NCBI GenBank assembly: GCA_036346225.1
Contig: JARFIW010001109.1
Span: forward strand, 2,216,501-2,280,500
Direction: 5' to 3'
Source of the DNA: Platerodrilus igneus
Taxonomy: Eukaryota > Arthropoda > Insecta > Coleoptera > Lycidae
Length of the DNA stretch: 64,000 bases
Below, piece after piece: positions 1-10,500 of this stretch. The translations under genes and the position numbers were made by a program. Every line of letters starts with the position of its first letter. Position 1 is the stretch's first letter. Under the pieces are notes generated by a model. That model had not been told where the DNA came from. It saw only the letters and a list, made by a program, of their open reading frames with translations, and ran no database searches.

Positions 1-1
1 T

Positions 2-385
2 TTCACCAAAGTAAAGAGCCCTACACCTAAATTACTAGATAGTAACCTAATCTACAAGATCGTCTGCACTTGCCAAACCTCTTACATTGGTCAAACTTCC
101 CAATGGTTGAGAAGTCGTCTAACCCAACATAGAAGCGACTGTAAACGCAATTCCAACAAATGTGCACTTGCTACACATGTGTGTGCAACCAAACATACTC
201 CCGCATACGAAGAAGCTGAATTATTAGACAAGGAGCCTGATTACAAAACAAGAATCTTCTTAGAATCTTACCACATGCATAAAGAACAACAATGTTTAAA
301 CAACAAACAAGATGTAGAAGACTCACACAGATTCTATTCCACTCTATACAACTCAAATTACTTCAAATTCAATACACGACATTAA
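2..385 (+). pseudogene. Penelope-like element, C-terminal GIY-YIG endonuclease end (partial)
   Basis: An open frame enters from the left window edge and stops at 383-385. It reads FTKVKSPTPKLLDSNLIYKI, then VCTCQTSYIGQTSQWLRSRL, then TQHRSDCKRN. The YKIxCxC...YIGQT...LRSRLxxH pattern is the GIY-YIG nuclease domain, and a segment like KSPTPKLLDSN before it is typical of Penelope-like retroelements, where the nuclease follows the reverse transcriptase and is thought to nick target DNA. The reverse transcriptase would lie left of the window. No stop or frameshift is visible in the 127 codons present. The Penelope assignment rests on domain recognition and on the sequence just before the YIG motif; other GIY-YIG carriers are less likely. 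Confidence 0.85.
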
Positions 386-825
386 CTCCTTCATATGTAG
401 ATTACACCAATGTTGTTTTCGTGTTCATGAAACACTCCGTCATCATCTTCAACCATATCAGCCTTTCATCGTCTCGACTTTTAACGTACAATATTTCAAG
501 AGACTTTCCTTCAAGTTCCCCTGAATTTATTATAATTATCATGTTAGTCAACATCATCATCTATCATTTTCAAAAAAATAATTTGACAATTATTAATTCT
601 ATACGGTGAGTGACTTATTCATATACTATGTTAGTTTTAATTTACAACGCTTCCATTTGTAGATGCTTTTGATAAAGGCGAAAAGAGTCGCCAAAACTTT
701 AAGAAAATAAAACTAAACATTTGAATTTCACACCAACTCCTTATCATTAAAATATTTATGCTGACCAGTCCATTATTAATAAATGTACAAAAAGAGTGTT
801 CATCTATTACAGAAATAAGTTTTTA

Positions 826-830
<5 letters not shown>
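386..830 (+). other. Downstream part of the Penelope-like element, non-coding
   Basis: No gene is seen. At 677-692 there is a small GGCGA...TCGCC stem inside a motif (about 660-710) resembling the conserved tail motif that I associate with Penelope-like elements. The right end of the element cannot be fixed. Confidence 0.4.

Positions 831-860
<30 letters not shown>
831..860. repeat. (AT)n microsatellite
   Basis: About 15 uninterrupted AT units. It is followed by TTGTTGTGATAAGGGG, similar to the sequence after the (TA)n tract at 25392-25428 (TTGCTGTGATAAAG), so it may mark the edge of an interspersed repeat. Confidence 0.95.
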
Positions 861-866
<6 letters not shown>

Positions 867-2813
867 GATAAGGGGTTGTTTAAGGGTGTACTTTATAGTA
901 AAGGTCGTTTAGAAATGAGAAATTTACTATAGGCAGCAGAAAACTGCAGTTATTTAATAGAAAATTGAGAAATGGAGATAGTTTGTAAATAATAAACAAT
1001 CAACACTCTGTTTATAAAGTATAAATAGTTTTAAGCGACGCAAATACATACAGGAAGACGCATAGAAACCAGGAAGACATGCATCAAGTAGATAGTAAAT
1101 ATTTAATACCCTGTAGATAGAGTTTTAGGTAATTTAGGTAAAGCAAATAATGATATTTTCAGTGGAAGCACGCGTACTTTATATGTAAACATAATAAAGT
1201 GTAATTAAACACGCATTCAAAAGAGTTCCAAATAATTAGGTTAATACGGAGATAGAAATAGAGCTTCAGGAAGCATAAATGTAATTGCGTGCAAGTAGTT
1301 AAGAACTTTGATAAAAAAGGAGATAAAAAGTTGCGTGAACAACAGGCGGATATGAAAATTAAAAGTCGAATTGCATCAGTTGTTTATGGAAAAGCAATTA
1401 GATTCATCAAAACACCGCGTGTTTGATAACAAAGACAGCTGCGACCAGATCAGAATTATTGGGAAGCATAGAAAATTACATCAGAAACTACTTTGAATGC
1501 AAATATTTGATTGGTTATAAATGAGCGACGAGTTTCTAAACCATACCCACTCACCGAGTAGGAGAGAAAAGATATATTAACAGGTACAGTGATAACGAAG
1601 TCAGTTTGCAACTCAACAAAGGCCTAAGTGCGCCGCTATGAAATAAAGTGATACGTAATAATTTTAAAAGTGAAAGATAAAATAAGTGCCAAGATGAAAA
1701 TTATAATTGCCGATTAAACGTAAGTAGATTTTGAGGAATTTTATTTTAAACTAAAACATATTAATAATAGGGCTTCGAGTCAGGGGACAATGATAATAAG
1801 AATTCTATTCTAAAGCCGGGGAGAAAAATTCAAGTTCTAAGTCAAGGGAAAATAAATGATGATAATCCAATTCTTAGTTTGGGGAAATTGATAAGAAGTA
1901 ATTCTAAGTCTGAAATGAGACGACAATAAATAGGGGTGCATAAGTAGAAGTCAATAATGGTAGTCCATAAAATGGTTCAAGCGTGTGGATAGACAATATT
2001 TTGAATGTGCATGTAATAATCCTGAATTGGGGGAAAATAATTTTTATTCAAATGGATGCGTCAATGCGAAGATAGTAGACCAGGTCAGATTTTTAGTTAT
2101 AAGACATTTTTATTTTTCTATATTTTTTATATTGAATTTGCTTAATATAAATTAATGTGACAAAGTTCACCAAAACTAAGGTTTAAATACGCATGAAGTG
2201 CGTGATATGATAAGAAGTTTTGAACGTTCCAAGCTTTTTCTTTTATAAAGATAATAGGTTTTTTGGTGACTTTGGGTTTTGAGTAAAAAGTATATGATTT
2301 TGATAAATGAGATTTGCAAAAAGTATATTTTAAATAATTTACAAAAGCTGTACATAATATTGGTTTCATTATATAAAATCGAATTACCTGAATTTTATAA
2401 TTCCAAATAAATGCTAGTCGAGGTCATAAGATAAAGTGAATGGGAGTGATTTGATAATTTAAACAGTTCAAGGAGGAGCTATAAGTTGAATAGGAAATTG
2501 ATTACGAGGAAGGTTGTAACGTGTCAAATTTTGTTATTGGTAGACAAGGTTGGTTCAAGATAAAATCCAGTTAAGTTTCTGGAAGGAATTGATAGCAATA
2601 TTAATAAGACAGCCCAACGTCGGAGATAATTACAATTTTGTTTATACATAGTAATATTAATATGGTCGCCCAAATGATGGAACGAGAATAATTTAGAGGG
2701 ACATAGCAATAATAATATAACAGCCCAACGTAGGGGCTCGATAATTCCAGTAGTTCATAGCAATAAATAATACGGCGCGCAACGACGGGCGCGAAAAATT
2801 TTGGGGAGCATAG

Positions 2814-2815
<2 letters not shown>
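861..2815. repeat. Interspersed repeat, copy 1, with internal minisatellites
   Basis: No coding region is seen. The part at about 2195-2400 (TTGAACGTTC, then TTTTTTGGTGACTTTGGGTTTT, then ATAAATGA) matches about 24955-25110 (TTGAACGTTC, TTTTTTGGTGACTTTAAGTT, ATAAATGA). Both copies also contain AGGGCTTC followed by short degenerate repeats, and both end in a (TA)n tract. At 1745-1945 the internal repeats are variations on AATTCTAAGTC. At 2585-2815 there are about four degenerate 55-60-bp units around CATAGCAATAATAATA and GCCCAACGTAGGGG. This may be a non-autonomous element with an internal microsatellite, as in Helentron-type families; the class is not established. Confidence 0.6.

Positions 2816-2857
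<42 letters not shown>
2816..2857. repeat. (TA)n microsatellite
   Basis: About 21 TA units directly after the GCATAGCAA motif, the right edge of the repeat at 861-2815. Confidence 0.95.
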
Positions 2858-2859
<2 letters not shown>

Positions 2860-3054
2860 TTCATATCAGTTTAACATTAACAACTGAACAACTTACCGAC
2901 CGTGAGATGTAATTCAGACTTGCAACCTTCTTACTCAAAATACATCATCACACAAAGGAATCAATCATTGATTTATCATCTTTTATAGGTTGAAATAGGT
3001 TAATAAAGTGTTTTATACTATTACGATTGTAAATAAAATTATTTTTTCATTCTT

Positions 3055-3480
3055 TTGATCAAAGCCTGACTGTAGTTTCTTATAAATCCACAGCTGGCAG
3101 ACTATTAAAAAATAAATGATCAAGGCCACCATTAAGTATATTTGGTAAGTTTTTGGTGTTGTATTTGAATTATTAAGAGATACCTACAATCATTATGTTC
3201 AATAATTTTGGTCGCGGTTATTACCCGTAAGATATTTGAGTGTCTCTTTTTACGACCAACTTGATTGGTTGGCTAAATTACAAAAATACAAACATAAATT
3301 TGCTGAATGAAACAAAAAATTAATATATTCACTTGCGCTCCTTATTCACAAGTAGGTAGATATCTACGTATGATACTGTAATAATTAAAAATTTCCGCAG
3401 TTAAATTTATGGTATTCAAACGAATTAAATGGTTAAGTTATTGATCGATATGTCTTTCATCTCATTCCTAGTTTGCAAGT
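3055..3480. repeat. Direct repeat, copy 1 (partner at 6875-7270)
   Basis: Collinear, diverged match to 6875-7270. Shared landmarks in order: TTTGATCAAAGCCTGACT versus TTTGATTAAACCTTGACT; ACAAAAATACAA; GAATGAAACAAAAAATT versus AAGTGAAGCAAAAAATT; GGTATTCAAACGAATTA versus GGTATTCAAAGAAGTTA. There is no open frame of note. Confidence 0.7.
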
Positions 3481-4079
3481 TTAAAATTTGTCATATGTTT
3501 TCTTTTGTTAAACGAGTCTTTAATAGTTTATATACATATGTCGTTATATTATAAAAATATTTTGAACTGCTTTGCTAAAAGTCAGATTATATATTAAATC
3601 TATGCATGATTTGGGAACCTCTCAAAGTTGTTCAGTAGAGTTAGTACTGCTTTTTGTATAACTTTCTTGTTTGTTATACATGCTTATAGATTTTATGTTA
3701 AACACTTATTTTTAATGGTGTATTTACAATACTTTAGCATAAAATATACTGCATAATCAGACGCTAATGAACATTTTGTAAACCAAAAATAGAAGATCTA
3801 TTATATGGCCATGAATATAATATATAATGCATAAGCTTCGTTCTCAATAACCCCAATTATGCAAATCCTTTCACGTTTAGTGCTATAATTAATTGGTCTG
3901 CGAATTTAGTGATAATTTCTCAAAAATGTAGCCGTGGAATTGCAACCTTTTTTTTTCTTAGAAATTGACAAACAAGATTCTAGTACTCTAGACTCTCTAT
4001 TCAGGGAAAGCTAGTACGCGAGTCCTACCTAGGGTTACATTACTCTACGAGTTGATTAACAACTACCAACTATGTCTCT

Positions 4080-4083
<4 letters not shown>
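3481..4083. other. No feature recognised
   Basis: AT-rich sequence without a gene, splice-site pair or repeat that I can support. Confidence 0.5.

Positions 4084-4130
<47 letters not shown>
4084..4130. repeat. (TA)n microsatellite
   Basis: About 23 TA units, followed by TTGCTGTGTATTC, which resembles the flank of the tracts at 831-860 and 25392-25428. Confidence 0.95.
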
Positions 4131-4132
<2 letters not shown>

Positions 4133-5600
4133 CTGTGTATTCTCTGGGACAGTCTCTGGGAACACTTGAGCCTTCTCCTAAATCAGAAGCTTGTTTTGTG
4201 GATCCAGACACGTTTAGGAATCATTTAATTCTTAATACCCCCGAAAAATAACAAAGAAATTCATACTTCTTTCACCAATATACGCCAAAACTGCCTACTT
4301 TTGTGTATTCATTTGTCGTTGTAAATTTTACTAATAGGTACAGTGATACTAAACTTTATTACCTTGTATCTTCTTTTCTAAGTGCACTAACGTACATTCA
4401 TTGTAGCACGTAAAGAACAATCTGTTTTAAATCACCAAAATATACGAGCAAACTTTAAATTATTCTATCAAACTCGGAAAACTAAAAAGCACTGTTTAAC
4501 GCATTGAATCAAGTCGCAGATCTAAGAGAGCTTGTTCATATTCACCTGGGTATATATAGAGGTTAGCCTGTCTGTCGGTCTAGTCCCCAAAACGGACAAT
4601 TCTAAAGAATTTCGCATGCTAGGTTCCCATTCCGCAGCCCAGCATGCGATTTTTACGAAATTTGCACTCGCCCCAGTTAAATCTCAGAAATTTCGACACG
4701 GCTTGCAACGTCTGGAAATAACTAATCGGATTTTATACAGAAATGTTATTTTTACCTCTCAATTTTGCCTTTTATTTTCAACCAATCGCAACCCCGTGAC
4801 GTTGCTCCACTCACGCCTTTTACTATATGTGTCTCGGTCTTGCGCATATTATCTGTCCCTATCTAACCTGTTCTTTATTGGTGCAAATTGATATTCCTTA
4901 TTATCGATTATTTTCAGTCCACATGGACTGTTATCTGGGTTAAATAACCCCGTATCTAGTCTTCCCGTTAATATAAGCGACGGTTTCTCCAACATTCTCT
5001 GTAACCATTAATTATCTGCAAAATTTACGCAGAATGAGCTTTTTTAAAAATACGCAGGTGTTCAAACATACTATTAATTCTCAGAGCTTTATTTCATGGT
5101 ATTTTATTGGGTTTTTACAAGTTTTTATAGATATTATCTGTTACTAACGGTTCAATTAACTCCAATTAAAATAATACCCTTTAATTTTTTAGTGAATCCT
5201 AATTAAATATTCAATTATTATCAGTACATTTTGTTTAATACCGGTTTCTTAAAATTGAGTTAATTAATATAAATTTTTGCACGTAATTTCTATTTGTTTC
5301 TTACGTAGAGCTTTTTAATACTGCTTCCTTTCTTTTTTTATAGCAAGCGTCTTGTACATAATTTATCTCCCTTATTTTTAATGAAACGAATGAAATTTTA
5401 TGCTCCACGGTTTTTTAATAACGCGTACCTTTTCCCAAAGCTTCTACATGGTGATTAAAATTATTTGATGTGATCATTTAATTTTCTACCCTGGTCTAAA
5501 TATGAGTAATATGTAATGTGTTAATCAAATTATTATTAATGGTCTTGATATGTATTTATTTTATAGATTAAGGGAAAGGTATACCAAACAAGTATTTTAG
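4131..5600. other. Mostly featureless; one unassigned 119-codon open frame at 4532-4891 (+)
   Basis: The frame at 4532-4891 has no recognisable domain, signal peptide or coding-like composition, and includes a CGCATGCT...AGCATGCG inverted pair at about 4613-4650. I treat it as chance or repeat-derived. The rest is AT-rich with no supported feature. Confidence 0.4.
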
Positions 5601-5930
5601 TTGGACATTCTCTTTATTTGTGATGTCTAGCTTTCGAAATTTCCTTCAATTTCTTCTTCAGGACACTAAAATATAAATAACTAAAATAACACATTTAAAA
5701 TACAATACTCAAATCTTACACAAACGTGAGATAGGTCAAATAAATAAAACGCTCAGCATACTTAAAATTTTGGCCAATTACAAATACTCATGTGATTTTA
5801 TATAGTTACAGTTACACCCAATTTGAACACTAAATTATACCATCAAAATTTTCTTTCACACAATATCAAATGTCTAGAATATCAACCAAACAATACTAGA
5901 GTTTAAAATTGACAAAATGCGGTTTTACAT
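5600..5930 (-). repeat. Possible Penelope-like tail, reverse orientation
   Basis: On the minus strand, about 5665-5620 reads GTGTCCTGAAGAAGAAATTG, then CGAAAGCTAGACATCACAA. A 'CCTGAAGAAG...CGAAA' motif is common in the non-coding ends of Penelope-like elements. No protein-coding remnant accompanies it, so this is tentative. Confidence 0.3.
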
Positions 5931-5956
5931 TTTTTAAGCGATGCTTTTTAAAAAGA

Positions 5957-6649
5957 AGTTAGCCAAGAGCGAGTCGAGCTCGCACTATTAGGGTTCTGTA
6001 TGAATACTACAGTGAGCAATCAATCCACCAAATTAAGCTGTTTTTTATTTTTTTTGTATATTTAAATCTTATCCAAATTTGATTGTGATAACTGAAAAAT
6101 GAATATATTGTTCCACATTGTACTGGTACATTATTAAATACGTTGTCCATTACTGTGTTTAATAAAGTTTTTCCTAGTAACTATCACACTGTCAAAAAAA
6201 AACTGCAGTTATCCTATAATCTATGACTCAAAAGCTACTATCCCTATTAAAATCAAGATTTTAGCTTTGAAAATGTAGGAGAACAGGAGGGGAACGGTCA
6301 TTTTTGGCACATTTTGAGCTATATCATGAAAACTACTGGACCGAAAATTATTAAAAAAATATTTTTAGAAGCCCTTTAAAATCCTCTTTCAAATTATACC
6401 TCACACGATGTGTTTATTAAAACTTTTTTTCTTTTGACCGAATTAACTCCTGTCATTTTAATCTAAAAATATTTTTTTTCTATTTTCTAACTGTCGATAT
6501 ATGTGCGCGCCATAAAGATCTAGCATTGTGCCAAATTTCAAATTCCTACGTTACATAGTTTTCGAGAATAACCTCTGTGACAGACGGACGGGTGGACACG
6601 AAAGTGATCTTATAAAAGTTCCGTTATACCTTGTAAAGTACGGAACCTT
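5957..6649 (+). repeat. Dispersed repeat family R, copy 1 (inverted partner at 12386-12946)
   Basis: It begins with AGTTAGCCAAGAGCGAGTCG, followed by AGGGTTCTGTA, and ends in TACGGAACCTT. AGGGTTCTGTA and TACGGAACCTT form a short imperfect inverted terminal pair. The whole unit is repeated in reverse at 12386-12946. Shared internal landmarks are GTGAGCAATCAAT, ATGTGGAACAATATATTCAT (reverse complement in one copy) and the GACAGACGGAC block. Elements with AGGGTTCCGTA ends and adjacent GAGTCGAGCTCGCAC-type sequence are abundant in insects. It is non-autonomous, with no coding capacity. Confidence 0.75.
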
Positions 6650-6654
6650 AAAAA

Positions 6655-6711
6655 CACTTACTCCTGGGGGCTTTTGCCCCAATACACCCCCCGTAGTTGC
6701 GCCACTGAAAG
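6655..6711 (-). repeat. Possible DNA-transposon terminus
   Basis: On the minus strand the segment reads CAGTGGCGCAACTACGGGGG, followed by GTGTATTGGGGC and AAAGCCCCCAGG. A CAGTGGCGCAACTA-type end resembles terminal inverted repeats of some insect DNA transposons. No partner end was found nearby, so it is probably a lone remnant. Confidence 0.35.
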
Positions 6712-6874
6712 CAACTGTAAAGTAAATTTCACATAGGTATTGTTTCATTGTTTCTAATTTATTACTTCAAGCTAAAATAGCGTGGATTATTCATTTTTAA
6801 TAAGAATTACAATTGTGTATGACCCTAGAAACTAAATTACGATATTTTAGATGTATATAACCACTTTTTTTTTA

Positions 6875-7270
6875 TTTGATTAAACCTTGACTTTAATTCT
6901 AAGAAATGCACAGCAGACAACGTATTAAAACAAAGGTGTTCAAGAGAACTATTAAGTTTATATTGCGGATTATGTTATACGTGCAATGATTATACTATGA
7001 GGTACAGGTCACAATTATTACCCACGAGAACTTTGAATGTCGCTTTTTGCAATAATTTGAAGCATATGAATTTAATTATTTGACCAAAGTACAAAAATAC
7101 AATTACGAATTTACTAAGTGAAGCAAAAAATTGCTGTATTGACTTTACACTTCTAAACTCAGAAAGGTAGACATTATATAAGATATTTCTGTAATTGAAA
7201 ATTATCGTCATGAAATTTGTGGTATTCAAAGAAGTTACGTCAATTGTTTAGTTATTGTTCATTACAGGAT
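6875..7270. repeat. Direct repeat, copy 2, upstream of exon 1
   Basis: Diverged duplicate of 3055-3480 in the same orientation. It ends about 250 bp before the start codon at 7521, so this copy may overlap the upstream regulatory region or a 5' UTR intron of the glycine-rich gene. Confidence 0.7.
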
Positions 7271-7520
7271 TAATTATTATTGCAAACTTGTTTCTTCGAC
7301 CTTCGATGAATTTTTTAGTTCAAAAGAAAATTGTACGACATCCTCTTAGAATTTAGTACCTCATATAAATCATACAAAACAAGAGAATTAGAACAGTTAG
7401 GTTTCGGTTGCCGACCAGAGCCTACCATTTGATACCCATATTTAATTTCTCAAAGTTTAGTTAATTTTATGAAAAACATCCAAGACTAATACTTTGTTTT
7501 GTTACAGAGAAAAAAATACA

Positions 7521-7574
7521 ATGAAGGCGTTGCTGGTGTTATTCGCCATGAGTGCGATTAAGTACTGTCATTTG
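7521..7574 (+). CDS. Exon 1 (coding part): signal peptide
   Basis: It encodes MKALLVLFAMSAIKYCHL: one basic residue, a hydrophobic core and a likely cleavage site near the exon end. The start context AATACAATGA is a reasonable insect translation start. The exon ends TTG followed by a perfect GTAAGT donor at 7575 (phase 0). Just upstream, TTTTGTTACAG ending at 7507 is a good acceptor, so a separate 5' UTR exon probably lies further upstream and this exon would begin at 7508. A signal peptide on its own short exon before a long intron is common in insect cuticle-protein genes. Confidence 0.8.
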
Positions 7575-10500
7575 GTAAGTTTGCTTATTTACTCTTGTCT
7601 TTTTTGGTATTATTCATTTTATAAAAGCGTAGGAGGTGAAATTGCACATTATAGCAATTCAGCATGCGTTAATAAATCTCAAAAGGATTATTTTGTTCAA
7701 ACATATTTTAGATAATAGCGATTGTTGTAAAAAAAATTGAATTTGTTTTCAAGAAAAAAATTTTGCTTACGAAAGTTTAGGTTTTATTTGCATCGAACTT
7801 TACATAATATGAGAACTTTTAATAAATAACATTAACCCAGGTGCATACTGAATACTAATATGATAAATCGATTAGAACATCTTCACCCCCATTAAAATAA
7901 AATGGAAAAGTTTATAGAATATAATCATTTAGGAACATGGGTTTCTTCTTGAAACGTGTTGAAGTCGTACTTGTTCTGTAGGAGTTAATAAAATTCTAAC
8001 TACCTCCAAGTGAAACGAGTCTTTATAGTTTATTTCTCTGTCGGAGTCAACAATTTTATAATCTATTCTCGTCTATCTGAGTTGGTGTCAAACTTAAACG
8101 TGACATGTTTCTGTCAGGCTCACCTACTGCAATACTTTTGTTTAAAACATTGCGGTTTATATTAATATTTTGTGTTTTTGGTGCTCTTTGGAGCTAAATG
8201 TCTTAAAGGTGCAGCATCTGTAGTGGTGGTTCTGAATGTAGTTCAGTGAAGCGGCAGGCAGAGAGTCAGTCGAGATAGGGCCGAGTCAAGGGTATCTGTC
8301 GCCCGGGTGCAAGATATAATTTGTCTCCCCTATAGACTATAAATACAAATAGTGTTAAGGCTGGATTATTTTTAGGAAACATACATTTCAGGCAGTTTTT
8401 TGTGACGCCCGCCTGAAAATCTACAAACACTAAAAATAGTTTGAATGGAACGAATTGAGAAAGGTTAATAAAGGTGGTGAAGAGTTCTCACCACAATCAT
8501 GTAGCACATTTATTAAAAACCTCTTTCGAAGTTGGGTAAAAATATGATTTCATAACCTGGCACCTTGGATGTGCATAAAAGAATAAGGAAACCGTATCCA
8601 CAATCCACTGAAGCCAGAGTGATATTATCTAGTTAATCTATTATCATATTACACGAAATGTATATTATGGAAATTTATAAATGGGATTGCATTTAAAACA
8701 GTAGGTTAGTAGGTACTACATTTCGAGCATCCAATGTGAATTGCGGCGAGAATTCTTTATCACTTTTTTGAACTTTTTCAATTGGTTTCCATTCAAACTA
8801 TTTTTAGCAGATGTTTGTATATTTTACACGCAATGTCACAAAAAAACTGCCTAAAATGTATCCAAGTTTACGTAATAAAACGCCAGCCTTAATTGTAAAA
8901 TTCTACATTTTTTCCGTAACTTTTAACTTGTTTGAAGAATGAAAAATCATCAGGGTTGATATGAACTTTATTATTGATATAAATTGAAAAAGAATTTAGA
9001 ACAAAAGTACACCTTATTATTACTGATTATTATTAATTTACAACGGAACTTACATGTTACAAACTTACGAACTAACCTACATAAATTCTAAATTTCAAAA
9101 GCGACTTTTCTTGCTTTTTTAATCGCAAATTCTCTAATTAAATCCGTTATATCTAACGTCTCGCAGATTTCTTTCTCGATGCTTATACATGTGATTTTTT
9201 TTTCAAATGCTCCACCTGAAGGTACTACATTGGCCAGGAAGCGAGTTTTTTTTACCTGGAAAATTTGGAATTTTGCCGAACCCTTGCCATTTCAAGCAAG
9301 GTAGGGATCTTTAACGTGCGTGACAACACTCACACACGGGACCTCCGTTATACCTTTCATCCGAACGAGGGTGTATTTTTGTGAAAAATGCTCGCCTAAC
9401 ATTTTTCAAGCGGACCGTGTCGGGATTCAAACCCGGGACCTTGGGCGTAGTAGTCACACACATACCACTACGCCACGGAGCCGCCCTCGATGCGTGTACA
9501 GCCAAATTCGTAAGTCTATTCTGGCTCATAGTAGATCTCAAATAATTTTTAATTATTGTCAGTTTTGAAAATGATCTTTCACACAGCGACAAGCATCGTT
9601 AAAAAGATTCGTATGGCTATAGATAAATTCGGAAATGTGTTAATTAAATCATAAGCCACAAGATATTTTAAAACATCTTTGCTCGAATTAGGTTTTTTAT
9701 AAGTTGACAATATTCCAATTTCATTGCACAAATCAATTGCAGTAGCATCAATTTTTTTTTGTTGTTGAATCGGTTAATTTAATTTGTAAATCCATACAAA
9801 ATTTCATTAATTTGCCTTTATCTATAAGAGTCTAAATTATTTAAAAGTCGTCATTGCACTCGTTCAATAGTTGAAATTTATCATTTAATTTTGATACCAC
9901 GATATCAAGAATATAAATATACAAATTGACTTTAAAATTCAACCCTGGTGATTCGACTGGTTCATCTCTATGTTCATAATCAAAAAAAAATATTTTTGTT
10001 TCTCGGTCTAACCATGCCAATAGCTGGAAAAACAATTTCGTAGTCTATATCTCCAGCAATTTCTTTTGCCTCATTAAGCTTTCCTCTAAAACTACTATCA
10101 GATCGTATTTCAATGAAAAATTCTGGATTTTGTTCAACATTTTTACAGCTTCTGGTAAAATAATATTAGACTTTTGCATGAGTTTACTTACAGGATTTAT
10201 TTTTCATAAAATATTGTACCAAATTACTAGGAAACACACAAACTTATATGATTTGATTTTATCAATTAGTGATTTTGCAAGGTTTTCTTGTATCGTTGTC
10301 TCTTGTTGTATCATTTTAAAGAAAAAAGAGAGCATCATAAATTTTTTCTAAATTAAATCTACGGCTTTTAATGGCATCGATTCTACACTCCCACCGTGTA
10401 TCAGATAAAGGTTTCACAATTAACGTAGGAATTTCCTTTATTAGAATATGCCAACAATAGATAGATGCGGAAAAAACATATATTTCTTAAACAATAGCAA

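Noticed and set aside
831..860. CRISPR-like or telomeric arrays
   Set aside because: The tandem tracts are simple AT/TA microsatellites; the TTAGGTTAGG runs near 54660-54760 are short, interrupted and not an array.
4532..4891. 119-codon plus-strand frame
   Set aside because: No domain, no splice or repeat support, and no conserved motif. Not claimed as a gene.
6528..6748. Overlapping 65-codon frames on both strands
   Set aside because: They fall in repeat R and an adjoining transposon end; neither shows a coding signature.
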